Position numbers and translations under genes: made by a program. Shown here in pieces: positions 35,507 through 43,245 of a stretch of 64,000 nt of DNA. Every line of letters begins with the position of its first letter. Position 1 is the first letter of the stretch. The notes beneath the pieces were generated by a model. The model was given only the letters and a program-made list of their open reading frames with translations. It had not been told where the DNA came from and made no database searches. Source of the stretch: Tenericutes bacterium MO-XQ (GTDB lineage: Bacteria > Bacillota_I > Bacilli_A > Acholeplasmatales > Acholeplasmataceae); assembly GCA_002838185.1 (NCBI GenBank), contig CP017948.1, forward strand, positions 1,736,001 to 1,800,000. Reading direction: 5' to 3'.

Positions 35507-36505
35507 TTAAAATTTTCTAGGTAATAAATCGTCATCAATTGAGCGCTTTAAATCCCACTCTCTATGAGACTCTCTATCAATTCTATAGCTCCAAAAATAA
35601 TAACCATATGCTTGTTCATATAGGTAAAGTTGTGCGTTTGCGAATGCTTTATAATATAATTCTTTTTCAAATGCATCTTTTGAATCAAAATCTCTAAGTC
35701 CTACAGACCACTCACCAACTATAACATCTACAAACTTAGATATTTTTTTGATCATTGCTAATCGATTCTTTAAAATCAAATCCATATGTTTTTTAAGAGG
35801 AACATTGTTATATCTTTCATCAAATACATGATATAAATGCAAGTCAAAAAGAACGTTTTCTTTATGTTTGAAAAATTGTTTCCATATTTCATCCTTTGGT
35901 CTAAACGCATCATGAAAAGCGATTGGTTTTTGCGTTATTTTCCTTAATTCAGTATATGTTTTCTCGTAAAAATTAATAATAATATCTAAATCAATGGTTA
36001 CAAACGGTTCATTTAATACTTCTATTCCATAAAAAGATTCATACTGATGAAATTCTTTCACTAGTGTTTTTAGTATTTCAATGGTTTGATCGATATTTTT
36101 TTGATCCTTATGCCATTCCATGACTCCTTGAATGCCACCATTATCAAAACCATTTTGACATCCAGGTGCTGTATGCAAATCTAATAATATATTAATATCG
36201 TATTGTTTTGCCCATTTAAATGCTTGATGAATATATGCTCTTGATTCAACATATAAATCTGTGCCTTGATACCACCAAGGTACAGGAAGTCTTACATCTT
36301 TAATGCCGATTTTATTTAAGTATTTAAAATCTTCTTCAGTAATAAAAGTTTCATAGTGTTTAAATAGTTTTTCTCTAGCATGTGGTATTTGTTTCATGAA
36401 ACAAGTCTCATCATGACATCCTTCTAAATTTTCAAAAAGACTTGGTTTCATCCAGTATTCTAAAACAAACCATCCGCCTAAGTTAACGCCTCTAATTTTT
36501 GCCAT
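35507..36505 (-). CDS. GH5 glycoside hydrolase (exo-beta-1,3-glucanase-like)
   Basis: The 332-aa protein has the GH5 layout. It opens RGVNLGGWFVLEYWMKPSLF as in fungal exo-beta-1,3-glucanases. LDLHTAPGCQNG is near residue 105, the acid/base Glu in VLNEPFV near 160, and the nucleophile in VGEWSVGL near 265. No signal peptide is seen, so it is cytoplasmic. Its ATG directly follows the DUF2161 stop (TAAATG), behind GAGGAG. With the GH17 gene it suggests breakdown of imported laminari-oligosaccharides to glucose. No matching transporter or PTS lies in the window. Confidence 0.85.
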   Translation of the reverse strand: MAKIRGVNLGGWFVLEYWMKPSLFENLEGCHDETCFMKQIPHAREKLFKHYETFITEEDFKYLNKIGIKDVRLPVPWWYQGTDLYVESRAYIHQAFKWAKQYDINILLDLHTAPGCQNGFDNGGIQGVMEWHKDQKNIDQTIEILKTLVKEFHQYESFYGIEVLNEPFVTIDLDIIINFYEKTYTELRKITQKPIAFHDAFRPKDEIWKQFFKHKENVLFDLHLYHVFDERYNNVPLKKHMDLILKNRLAMIKKISKFVDVIVGEWSVGLRDFDSKDAFEKELYYKAFANAQLYLYEQAYGYYFWSYRIDRESHREWDLKRSIDDDLLPRKF

Positions 36506-37180
36506 TTATATGCTCTCCTCTAATTGTTTCTTTAATTTTATAATATCCTTTTTTCCTTTTTCAGTTAATTGATAAATACCTCTTTCTACTCTTTCAAAAT
36601 AACCATCATAGTTTTTTTGCAAGATAGATGCTGCCTTTTCAATACCAGTTTTCTCTTTAATCTCTTTTGGTGATGCCTTTGTGTTAGAAATCAAGTAGTT
36701 CCCAATATCTATAACTTGTTCTTTATATCTTGTGATTTTTTTGCCATTTGTTCCACCAATATTTTTATTATTTTTTCTAAGTCTTAATTCTTTATCAAGC
36801 ATTGTCTTTCTTTTTTTATATCTACTGCGACTTAGATTTCTATCAAAAGGAACAGCTTCAATAATGACTTCTGCACTATCACCATTGACAATAATTAATC
36901 CAATTTCTAATCTTTTTAATAGATGTGTGAAATTTCTATATAAACTCTTGGATTGATAAATTGCGTCTTTTGGAATCGCAATATAAACTTGATCCAATAC
37001 CTTTTGTCTATCAATTGCTTGATAAATGAGTTTTAAAGAGACTTTTGTTTTGAGTTCAACACCAATCATCAAATCTTGATGATAAGCTATCACATCAATG
37101 TCTTTCACTTCACCTTTAACATCAAAACCCTGGGATAAAAATAATTTTTTTACAGGTGCATAAAGCTCTGTTTCTTTCAT
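36506..37180 (-). CDS. DUF2161-family protein, nuclease-like fold
   Basis: The 224-aa protein starts at 37180 within an ATGA overlap with the exonuclease III stop. The N-terminal half resembles a PD-(D/E)xK-type nuclease: ETELYAPVKKLFLSQGF, then the Asp of VIAYHQDLMIGVELKTKVS, which supplies D-(x)n-ExK. The C-terminal part (about residues 145-224) is a winged-helix-like region with YLISNTKASPKEIKEKTGI. A link to DNA repair is suggested by coupling to exonuclease III. It may also process or bind DNA in a restriction-like role; this is inference. Confidence 0.7.
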   Translation of the reverse strand: MKETELYAPVKKLFLSQGFDVKGEVKDIDVIAYHQDLMIGVELKTKVSLKLIYQAIDRQKVLDQVYIAIPKDAIYQSKSLYRNFTHLLKRLEIGLIIVNGDSAEVIIEAVPFDRNLSRSRYKKRKTMLDKELRLRKNNKNIGGTNGKKITRYKEQVIDIGNYLISNTKASPKEIKEKTGIEKAASILQKNYDGYFERVERGIYQLTEKGKKDIIKLKKQLEESI

Positions 37181-37938
37181 AAACTCGCCTTCTTTAACAT
37201 AAGTCCTACTGGGCAATGATCACTACCTAGTATATGGTCATATATGATACTATCATTTACATCATCAAGAAGTCTTTCACTGACTAAAAAATAGTCGATT
37301 CTCCATCCAACATTTTTAAGTCTGGATTGAAACATATAACTCCACCAAGTATATTTTACAATGTTCGGATAAAGCCTTCTAAATGTATCTATAAAGCCAC
37401 TTTCTAGAAGTTTTGTCATCTTCCCTCTTTCTTCATCTGTAAAGCCTGGGTTCCTTTTATTTGATTCAGGATTTTTTAAATCAATGGGCATATGTGCCAC
37501 ATTTAAATCACCGGTATAAATGACTGGTTTTTTCTGATCTAGAAAAATCAAGTACTCTCGCATTTGATCTTCAAAATCCATACGCTCATCAAGTCTTAAT
37601 AACTCTCTTTTTGAATTTGGAACATAACAGTTCACAAAATAAAACTCTTCAAACTCTAATGTGATGACACGACCTTCATGATTATATCCCTCGCCAAATA
37701 AACCATAAATCACATCTATTGGTTTTTTCTTAGTGTAAACCAAAGTTCCTGAATATCCTTTTTTATCTGCATCATTCCAATATTCATGATATCCTTCAAA
37801 TGACCAAGATTTTTGCGAAGCTTGCATTTTAGTTTCTTGGATTGCAAAAACATCTGCTTGTTCTTGTTTAAAGAAATCCTCAAATCCTTTTTGCATAGCT
37901 GCCCTAAGTCCATTTACATTCCAACTGATCATCTTCAT
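37177..37938 (-). CDS. exodeoxyribonuclease III / AP endonuclease
   Basis: This 253-aa enzyme belongs to the EEP family and cuts abasic sites in base-excision repair. Motifs: SWNVNGLRA at the start, IQETKMQ (metal Glu) near residue 34, VNCYVPNSKRE near 105, YTGDLNVAHMPID near 145, and the catalytic GSDHCPVGL near 240. The start at 37938 is chosen because MKMISWNVNGLR is the family N-terminus and AAGGA lies upstream; the earlier ATG at 37989 would add an unrelated 17 residues. It is the first gene of the exoA-DUF2161-GH5 set. Confidence 0.93.
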   Translation of the reverse strand: MKMISWNVNGLRAAMQKGFEDFFKQEQADVFAIQETKMQASQKSWSFEGYHEYWNDADKKGYSGTLVYTKKKPIDVIYGLFGEGYNHEGRVITLEFEEFYFVNCYVPNSKRELLRLDERMDFEDQMREYLIFLDQKKPVIYTGDLNVAHMPIDLKNPESNKRNPGFTDEERGKMTKLLESGFIDTFRRLYPNIVKYTWWSYMFQSRLKNVGWRIDYFLVSERLLDDVNDSIIYDHILGSDHCPVGLMLKKASL

Positions 37939-38059
37939 GTTGCCACATCCTTGTTCATATGATATAAAATCAATCATTTTTGTATACATCTATTATAGCA
38001 AATGATATGATATAAATACCTAATCAATTCAGATGAAATAAAAAAAGGGTGTGATTTAA

Positions 38060-38398
38060 GTGAAAAAAAGAATAATCTCAGGGCTCATTATCGGTGCATT
38101 ATTAGGACTTCTATGTATTGGTGGTGCATATTTACGTAATCCAAATGGAAACGATTCAGTCTTCCTATTTTCTTTATGGTATAATCGTGTTTTAATGGGT
38201 CTAATTATTGCTATATTAGGAAGAACGAAAACATATAAATTTGCCATCATTAGAGGTCTCGTTTTAGGTGGTTTGATTTCTTATGCTTTTTATGTGACAA
38301 CAAATTATCAAGATTTAATTAGCTTTTTAGCTGGTTTCTTATATGGCGTAATCATAGATTTATCATTATATAGATTAGATAAGAAAAGAGGATTATAA
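38060..38398 (+). CDS. small membrane protein upstream of purine nucleoside phosphorylase
   Basis: The 112-aa protein starts at GTG behind AAAGGGTG and has four membrane helices with a Lys/Arg-rich C-terminus. No family is recognised with confidence. Its stop is one base before the PNP start (TAACATG), so the two are translationally coupled. It could help nucleoside uptake or simply be a hitchhiker. A putative ligand site cannot be seen. Confidence 0.7.
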   Translation: MKKRIISGLIIGALLGLLCIGGAYLRNPNGNDSVFLFSLWYNRVLMGLIIAILGRTKTYKFAIIRGLVLGGLISYAFYVTTNYQDLISFLAGFLYGVIIDLSLYRLDKKRGL

Positions 38399-38399
38399 C

Positions 38400-39215
38400 A
38401 TGGACTATCAAAAAATATTAGAGGCAAAAGACTATCTAAGTCCTAAATTAAAAGAAATTCCTAAAATCGGTATGATCTTAGGGTCAGGTATAGGAAACTT
38501 AGTCAATCAAATGAGTGAAATCATAGAAATACCTTTTTCAAAAATTCCTTATTTTAAAACAACTTCTGCAGTTGGTCACAGCGGTGTAATTGTTGCAGGA
38601 TATTTAAATGATGCGTATGTGATTGCGCTTAAAGGTAGATATCATTATTACGAAGGTCATACCTTAAGTGAAGTGACTTTCCCTGTGAGAGTATTAAAAC
38701 TCTTAGGTGTTGAAACATTAATCATCACCAATAGTTGTGGAGCAGTGAATAAAGATTTTAATCCTGGTGAATTAATGCTGATCACTGATCATCTAAACTT
38801 AACTGGAAATAATCCACTCATAGGTAAAAATATTGATGAATTGGGACCAAGATTTCCTGATGCTTCCGAGATATATACAAAATCATTAAGAACAATTGCA
38901 TTAAAAGAAGCTGAAAAGCTTAATATAAAGCTTAATGAAGGCGTATATGCTTGGTGGACTGGACCTTCTTACGAAACACCTGCAGAAATCAAAATGATTC
39001 GCACACTAGGTGCTGATGCAGTTGGTATGTCAACAGTTCCTGAAAGTTTAGTCGCATCTCACATGAACATGCAAGTTTTAGGTATTTCTTGTTTGACTAA
39101 CATGGCATCCGGTATCCTTGATCAAAAGCTAACACATGATGAAGTCATTGAGGTAGCAGGTAAAGCTAATCAATCATTTTCAAAACTTATCTTAAATATT
39201 ATAAAAAACATATAA
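38400..39215 (+). CDS. purine nucleoside phosphorylase, trimeric (class I, PunA-like)
   Basis: The 271-aa enzyme phosphorolyses inosine and guanosine to the free base plus ribose-1-phosphate. The phosphate motif is GMILGSGIG near the start, followed by GRYHYYEGH near residue 80. The base site Glu is in SYETPAEIKM near 200 and the Asn in CLTNMASGIL near 240, which fits oxopurine preference. The length is typical of the trimeric type, not the hexameric DeoD. It follows the small membrane gene and ends at a strong terminator. Confidence 0.93.
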   Translation: MDYQKILEAKDYLSPKLKEIPKIGMILGSGIGNLVNQMSEIIEIPFSKIPYFKTTSAVGHSGVIVAGYLNDAYVIALKGRYHYYEGHTLSEVTFPVRVLKLLGVETLIITNSCGAVNKDFNPGELMLITDHLNLTGNNPLIGKNIDELGPRFPDASEIYTKSLRTIALKEAEKLNIKLNEGVYAWWTGPSYETPAEIKMIRTLGADAVGMSTVPESLVASHMNMQVLGISCLTNMASGILDQKLTHDEVIEVAGKANQSFSKLILNIIKNI

Positions 39216-39216
39216 T

Positions 39217-39255
39217 AAAAAGCCTGAGTTCAATAAAAACTCAGGCTTTATTTTT
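39217..39255. terminator. strong bidirectional terminator
   Basis: A perfect 12-bp stem AAAGCCTGAGTT / AACTCAGGCTTT with a 7-base loop and T tract lies between PNP and the convergent DUF1700 gene. Confidence 0.92.
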
Positions 39256-39272
39256 AGTCATTTTCAGCAGTC

Positions 39273-39920
39273 TTAAGAAAACCATTCCCACACGTGCCAG
39301 TATTGAAGAGACTTAGCACTAATGGCTGCAATAATAAAAGTGAGAACTAATATAATTAGAAACGCAATGGATGTGCTTTTCATAAGACTCATATACTTAT
39401 GTTTTAGTTCATATTTACCAACAACAATTTTTTGTTTTACGACATATTGATTTGTCATAGATTTAATCAATAAAAAGTATCTATAGGAGAATAATGCCAT
39501 AAACATTGAAAAACTTAAGAATGTTAAGATAAAACCCATTTTAGGAATTAAAGGTATATAAGGCATAAAGTCTAGTGAACTTAGACCAAAAAGATAGTAT
39601 ATTGCTACAGCCCAAGATGAAATCACCAATCCTATAAATCCGACAAGTAATCCATACATCATAATGAGGATAGGAATTGCAAACAATGAAGTCGCTACGA
39701 TATCAAACCATCTATGCTTACGATCAACATCATCATGACCATATGCATCAACAATCGAATCTATTTCTCCAATAAAAGTAATAATATGCTTTTCTTTTTT
39801 ACCTGTTTCTAATTGATGATTGATGTAATCTTCATATTCATCAATAATTTCTTTAACATCTTCAATTTTTCTTTTCTTTAATTCTTTTTCTAGTTTAGCT
39901 AAGAATGTTTGTTTATCCAT
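39273..39920 (-). CDS. DUF1700 / HAAS-domain membrane protein
   Basis: The 215-aa protein starts with the soluble alpha-helical HAAS (DUF1700) domain, seen as FLAKLEKELKKRK..DVKEIIDEYEDYI, which in Firmicutes partners PadR regulators. Four membrane helices follow (about residues 75-215). Its ATG overlaps the padR stop by 8 bases. Such pairs usually control or sense envelope stress or antimicrobial exposure. It is the last gene of a three-gene operon. Confidence 0.85.
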   Translation of the reverse strand: MDKQTFLAKLEKELKKRKIEDVKEIIDEYEDYINHQLETGKKEKHIITFIGEIDSIVDAYGHDDVDRKHRWFDIVATSLFAIPILIMMYGLLVGFIGLVISSWAVAIYYLFGLSSLDFMPYIPLIPKMGFILTFLSFSMFMALFSYRYFLLIKSMTNQYVVKQKIVVGKYELKHKYMSLMKSTSIAFLIILVLTFIIAAISAKSLQYWHVWEWFS

Positions 39921-40230
39921 GATTTACCTCCAAAAATGTTTCTGTTACTTTAATAAATTCCTGCCAGTCTTTATATAATTCATTATATTTTTTTAAACCT
40001 AGTTCAGTAAGTTTGTAGTATTTCCGTGGTGGTCCTGCACTTATTTCTGATAAATAGGTGGTAACCATCTTATCTTCTTTTAGTTTTCTTAAAATAGGAT
40101 AAACGGTCCCTGGTGATATCATCATACTTTGACCGATTCTATCTGAAATATCATACCCATATTGATCATTTTTTGATAACATGGACAAAACCAAAAGCTC
40201 TGTTACTCCTTTTTTAAATTGTATGTTCAT
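39913..40230 (-). CDS. PadR-family transcriptional regulator
   Basis: This 105-aa winged-helix protein shows the PadR core GVTELLVLSMLSKNDQYGYDI, PGTVYPILRKL and GPPRKYYKLTELG, with a short C-terminal dimerisation helix typical of subfamily 2. It is embedded between a membrane protein gene (17-bp overlap) and DUF1700 (8-bp overlap). PadR proteins usually repress their own operon. A partly palindromic stretch near 40909-40933 around the first gene's leader is a candidate operator. Confidence 0.9.
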   Translation of the reverse strand: MNIQFKKGVTELLVLSMLSKNDQYGYDISDRIGQSMMISPGTVYPILRKLKEDKMVTTYLSEISAGPPRKYYKLTELGLKKYNELYKDWQEFIKVTETFLEVNHG

Positions 40231-40903
40231 AGTTTCTGTGTCCTTTCATGAATAGATATCTGTTGATCATAAAGAATATTTTGATTACTGCAGTATATAT
40301 AATAACTAACCCTAAAAAATAAAGTAAATATACATAACTTATTATTTTTTCATCAATGTATCCAAAATTGATACCTAGTAACATTTGTATAAAAATGTTT
40401 TCTTGACTAAAATCAAAAAATATATTTAAAACGATAACATAAATTAAATATATCGTTGTGAATTTAAAAATACTTTTACTTTCATTAAGGTCAATTTTGC
40501 CATGAGAAATCATAATCATACTGCCAATAAATAAGATGGTGTGATTGATAAGAGCGACAATGGTAATAATCGTTCCTTGTTCTCTTATAAATATATGACC
40601 TACTAAAGAAAATGCTAGAAGATAACCTAATCCAGATATAAATGCGATAAATGAAGCAATACTATTGAGTTTCTTCAAATTAAATAATACTGTTATCGAA
40701 AAAACAAAATATGATATCGTGGAATACTCAATAGGAATCTTAGTCAGTTCAAGGTTTAGTCCATATATGGTATACTCTACAGTTTTATAAAGCAAAAGCA
40801 ATGCACATATAAATTTAATGAAGATGCTTTTCTTTGGACTTCTCAAAATAAATCTAGTGATTAGTAGTATTGTAATCAAATATATAATCCCTAAAATATA
40901 CAT
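40214..40903 (-). CDS. seven-helix membrane protein of the PadR operon (paralogue of 41767-42435)
   Basis: The 229-aa protein has seven or so membrane helices. The start at 40903 is the second of two adjacent ATGs, five bases after AGGTG. It matches the protein at 41767-42435 across its length: IEYSTISYFVFSI and IEYSALAYFIFSF, then LINHTILFIGS and LINHLFLFMGS. The IS200-type insertion lies between the two, so they were probably neighbours by tandem duplication. An INH motif in the middle helix is conserved in both. The fold resembles the YwaF-like group, but the family is unclear. Confidence 0.65.
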   Translation of the reverse strand: MYILGIIYLITILLITRFILRSPKKSIFIKFICALLLLYKTVEYTIYGLNLELTKIPIEYSTISYFVFSITVLFNLKKLNSIASFIAFISGLGYLLAFSLVGHIFIREQGTIITIVALINHTILFIGSMIMISHGKIDLNESKSIFKFTTIYLIYVIVLNIFFDFSQENIFIQMLLGINFGYIDEKIISYVYLLYFLGLVIIYTAVIKIFFMINRYLFMKGHRNYEHTI

Positions 40904-40965
40904 CATCTCACCTCTTATACTTAGTCTACTACTATACATTTTATAATAGTTAGGATTTAATGTCA

Positions 40966-40997
40966 ATAAAAATCCGCGTCTTCAAGGCGCGGTTTTT
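40966..40997 (-). terminator. right-end hairpin/terminator of the IS200-like element
   Basis: AAAAATCCGCG / CGCGGTTTTT brackets a TCTTCAAGG loop. It has T runs on both strands and lies at the end of the transposon, where IS200-type elements carry a structured end. Confidence 0.7.
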
Positions 40998-41073
40998 CTC
41001 ATCGCCTTCAAGGCTCATTACTGGCGACCCCCATTTGAGGGTCTTTTTATTTGCCCAATTGCCTTTGTCACCC

Positions 41074-41541
41074 TTACTTACCCGTAAACGGGTCCTTATA
41101 CTCTTTTAGACTTCTCTTGTCTTTAACTTGGTCTTCTAATTCTTGATTCCGGATGTAGTTTTCGACTGTTTTTTTGTTTAGACCTACGGTCGAAACATAG
41201 TACCCTTCTGACCAGAAGTGCCTAGATCCATAGTTATATTTTAAGTTTGCATGCTCGTCAAATATGATCAAGCTACTTTTACCTTTCAAATATCCCATGA
41301 ATGAACTTACTGCTAGTTTTGGTGGTATCTTGACGAGCATATGTATATGATCACTCATGGCATGTGCTTCGACTATCTCTACGCCTTTGTATTCACAAAG
41401 TCGCCTCAAATATCTGCCTATATCACTTCTTAGCTTACCATATATTGCTTTTCGTCGATATTTCGGACAAAATACAATGTGATATTGGCAGTTCCATTTT
41501 GTGTGTGATAAACTACTAGTGTCATCGTTTCTCTTTGACAT
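41074..41541 (-). CDS. tnpA: IS200-type transposase TnpA (Y1 HUH family)
   Basis: The 155-aa single-strand transposase has the HUH motif in MSDHIHMLVKIP near residue 60 and the catalytic Tyr in KTVENYIRNQE near 125, both intact. The N-terminal CQYHIVFCPKYRR is characteristic. Length equals canonical IS200 TnpA, so it may be active. The ATG at 41541 is 12 bases from GGAGG, and that ribosome site lies in a long potential stem. An in-frame ATG at 41607 is upstream of the site and is rejected. Confidence 0.93.
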   Translation of the reverse strand: MSKRNDDTSSLSHTKWNCQYHIVFCPKYRRKAIYGKLRSDIGRYLRRLCEYKGVEIVEAHAMSDHIHMLVKIPPKLAVSSFMGYLKGKSSLIIFDEHANLKYNYGSRHFWSEGYYVSTVGLNKKTVENYIRNQELEDQVKDKRSLKEYKDPFTGK

Positions 41542-41549
41542 CGGTGATA

Positions 41550-41615
41550 GAATCCTCCTTGGTTTGATTGGTGTAAGGCAATTGGTTATGTCCATTATAC
41601 CAACCAAGAGGATTC
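41550..41615 (-). promoter_or_regulatory. stem that can mask the tnpA ribosome binding site
   Basis: In minus-strand RNA, GAATCCTCTTGGTT (from 41615) pairs with AACCAAGGAGGATTC (to 41550). That buries the AGGAGG. A TATAAT-like -10 at 41598-41593 lies between the arms, so only transcripts entering from outside would carry both arms. Confidence 0.6.
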
Positions 41616-41692
41616 TTTTTGTTTATCGCTTCCGCTTTTCTGGTCTCACCCGCATAGCAGGTGGTTTTATGTTACTCTTCGAGCAACATAAT

Positions 41693-41718
41693 AAAAAAAC
41701 TTCTTTTGCAGAAGTTTT
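41693..41718 (-). terminator. terminator of the 222-aa membrane protein gene
   Basis: An AAAACTTCT / AGAAGTTTT stem with a TTTGC loop and seven Ts on the minus strand lies about 50 bases after the stop. The IS200-type element begins immediately beyond it. Confidence 0.85.
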
Positions 41719-41766
41719 CTTAATATATCAGTGATGATATCGTATAGATATCAATAAAAATAATAT

Positions 41767-42435
41767 CTATTTCGTATGAAACATGCTGAATATTTTCTCA
41801 TTTAGTAGAGCATATATTTTTATCACCCAATAATAAAGAACAAATAAAATGATGATATTAAAAAGCTGAACAAAACTTATAATACGTCCTGGAATTCTTT
41901 CATTTAAGTCTAATAATATGACAATAAAATGTGTTTGATCAAAAGATATCAAATAACTTACAGCTAATACATAAATCGTATAGATAACTGTGTAGTTCAT
42001 GATGATTTTTAAATCACTTTTTTGATACTTATGAAATGTCATTAAGAATAAACTACCCATAAATAAAAACAAATGATTGATCAACGCTGCAATCGTTAAA
42101 TAGACACCATGATTGATAAATGATCCATCGCCCATAAATGGAAATGCAATTAAATATCCAAAGCCCGATAAACAAGCAACAAATCCAGCAAGACCATAAT
42201 ATTTCTTTATTTTAAACACGATAACAAATGAAAATATAAAATATGCGAGTGCTGAATACTCAATAGGTAATTTTGTTAATTCTCCACTTAATAAATAATA
42301 AGCATATTCGATGACTTTATAAACAAGCATAACAATACTTAAAATCCAAAGCACTTGGCGTTTATGTCTGATGTTAAGCATGATAAAAGAAATGATTATT
42401 AAAGAGATACTTAAGAGCAGTCCATATACATTCAT
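41767..42435 (-). CDS. seven-helix membrane protein (paralogue of 40214-40903)
   Basis: The 222-aa protein starts behind GGAGGT. It aligns with the membrane protein of the PadR operon throughout: ELTKLPIEYSALAYFIFSF and GYLIAFPFMGD correspond to ELTKIPIEYSTISYFVFSI and GYLLAFSLVGH. It has about seven helices and few charged loops. Unlike its relative it has no linked PadR gene and its own terminator. Function is unknown; a conserved His in LINHLFLF is the only notable polar residue in a helix. Confidence 0.65.
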   Translation of the reverse strand: MNVYGLLLSISLIIISFIMLNIRHKRQVLWILSIVMLVYKVIEYAYYLLSGELTKLPIEYSALAYFIFSFVIVFKIKKYYGLAGFVACLSGFGYLIAFPFMGDGSFINHGVYLTIAALINHLFLFMGSLFLMTFHKYQKSDLKIIMNYTVIYTIYVLAVSYLISFDQTHFIVILLDLNERIPGRIISFVQLFNIIILFVLYYWVIKIYALLNEKIFSMFHTK

Positions 42436-42499
42436 CTTTAAACCTCCACTTTGATTAATCTAATTATAAGTCATCCATACTATTTATACAATCATAAAG

Positions 42500-42527
42500 A
42501 AAAAAACCTCTTAAACTAAAGAGGCTT
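42500..42527 (-). terminator. terminator of the deoxynucleoside kinase gene
   Basis: A CCTCTT / AAGAGG stem (42507-42512, 42519-42524) with flanking A and T runs overlaps the stop codon; six or more Ts follow on the minus strand. Confidence 0.8.
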
Positions 42528-43134
42528 TCTTGTCTTGAACTTTTTTAATTTCAACTAAACTCATTTCAAAGACTTCGTCTTCTGATTTACCTGATGTATT
42601 TAAGATTACATAAGGGATATCATAAACTGCACATTGTGCAGTAATCTTTGTCACATAATCTTTTAATAGACTTTTGAAGTATGATTCATTTTTATCAAAG
42701 TTTTCGATTTCTTGTTCTCTACCTCTTGATAAAACACGATCTCTAAAGTTTTCCCAATCTACATCTAAAATGATATAAATGTCAGGCTTTTTTATTTGAT
42801 TCATGTATGCATGAAACACACCATTATACATATTCATGATGGTTGGCATTCTTTTTAAGTTATGTTGTGCAAATAACCAGTGTTCAACTAAATCACGATC
42901 AACTATAAAATTTCCGTTATATTTTTGTTGGTTAAGCCAATGGTTATGAATAAAATAGATTTGAAGTAGCATTTCTACATCATTTTTTTGTTCATAAAGC
43001 CATTTTAATAAGGTATTAAATACCTCATCATCTTTTTCAAACTCTTCCATCACAGGTATATCTAATGCCTGTCCTAAGCGTTTGACTAATGTTGATTTAC
43101 CTGAGGCAATCATGCCTCCAACTGATATCTTCAT
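42511..43134 (-). CDS. deoxynucleoside kinase (dAdo/dGuo kinase family)
   Basis: This 207-aa kinase salvages deoxynucleosides to dNMPs. Walker A is GGMIASGKST at the start, the catalytic/base region NFIVDRDLVEHWLF near residue 75 stands for the ERS/DRS motif, and the Arg-rich LID is RDRVLSRGREQEIE near 135. The family is strongly represented in Mollicutes and Firmicutes that rely on nucleoside salvage. AGAGGT precedes the ATG. It is single, with its own terminator that overlaps the 3' end. Confidence 0.9.
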   Translation of the reverse strand: MKISVGGMIASGKSTLVKRLGQALDIPVMEEFEKDDEVFNTLLKWLYEQKNDVEMLLQIYFIHNHWLNQQKYNGNFIVDRDLVEHWLFAQHNLKRMPTIMNMYNGVFHAYMNQIKKPDIYIILDVDWENFRDRVLSRGREQEIENFDKNESYFKSLLKDYVTKITAQCAVYDIPYVILNTSGKSEDEVFEMSLVEIKKVQDKKASLV

Positions 43135-43245
43135 TTTTTATAACCTCTTCATTTCCAACATTAAAAAATAATGTTTACATATGAAAATAATATCATCTAA
43201 GATGAGTTATTGTCAATTGTTAAAACTAACTTTTAATAAATATGA

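Larger units (their letters stand above)
40966..41690 (-). mobile_element. IS200-type insertion sequence (boundaries approximate)
   Basis: It contains a single TnpA gene and no TnpB. The left margin has stacked hairpins: CCGCG/CGCGG (40974-40992), GCCTT/AAGGC (about 41003-41013) and GACCC/GGGTC (about 41026-41043). The right margin has an ATGTT-CTC / GAG-AACAT hairpin near 41669-41690. No terminal inverted repeats or target duplication are expected in this family. It separates two paralogous membrane genes. Exact ends need comparison with an empty site. Confidence 0.7.
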
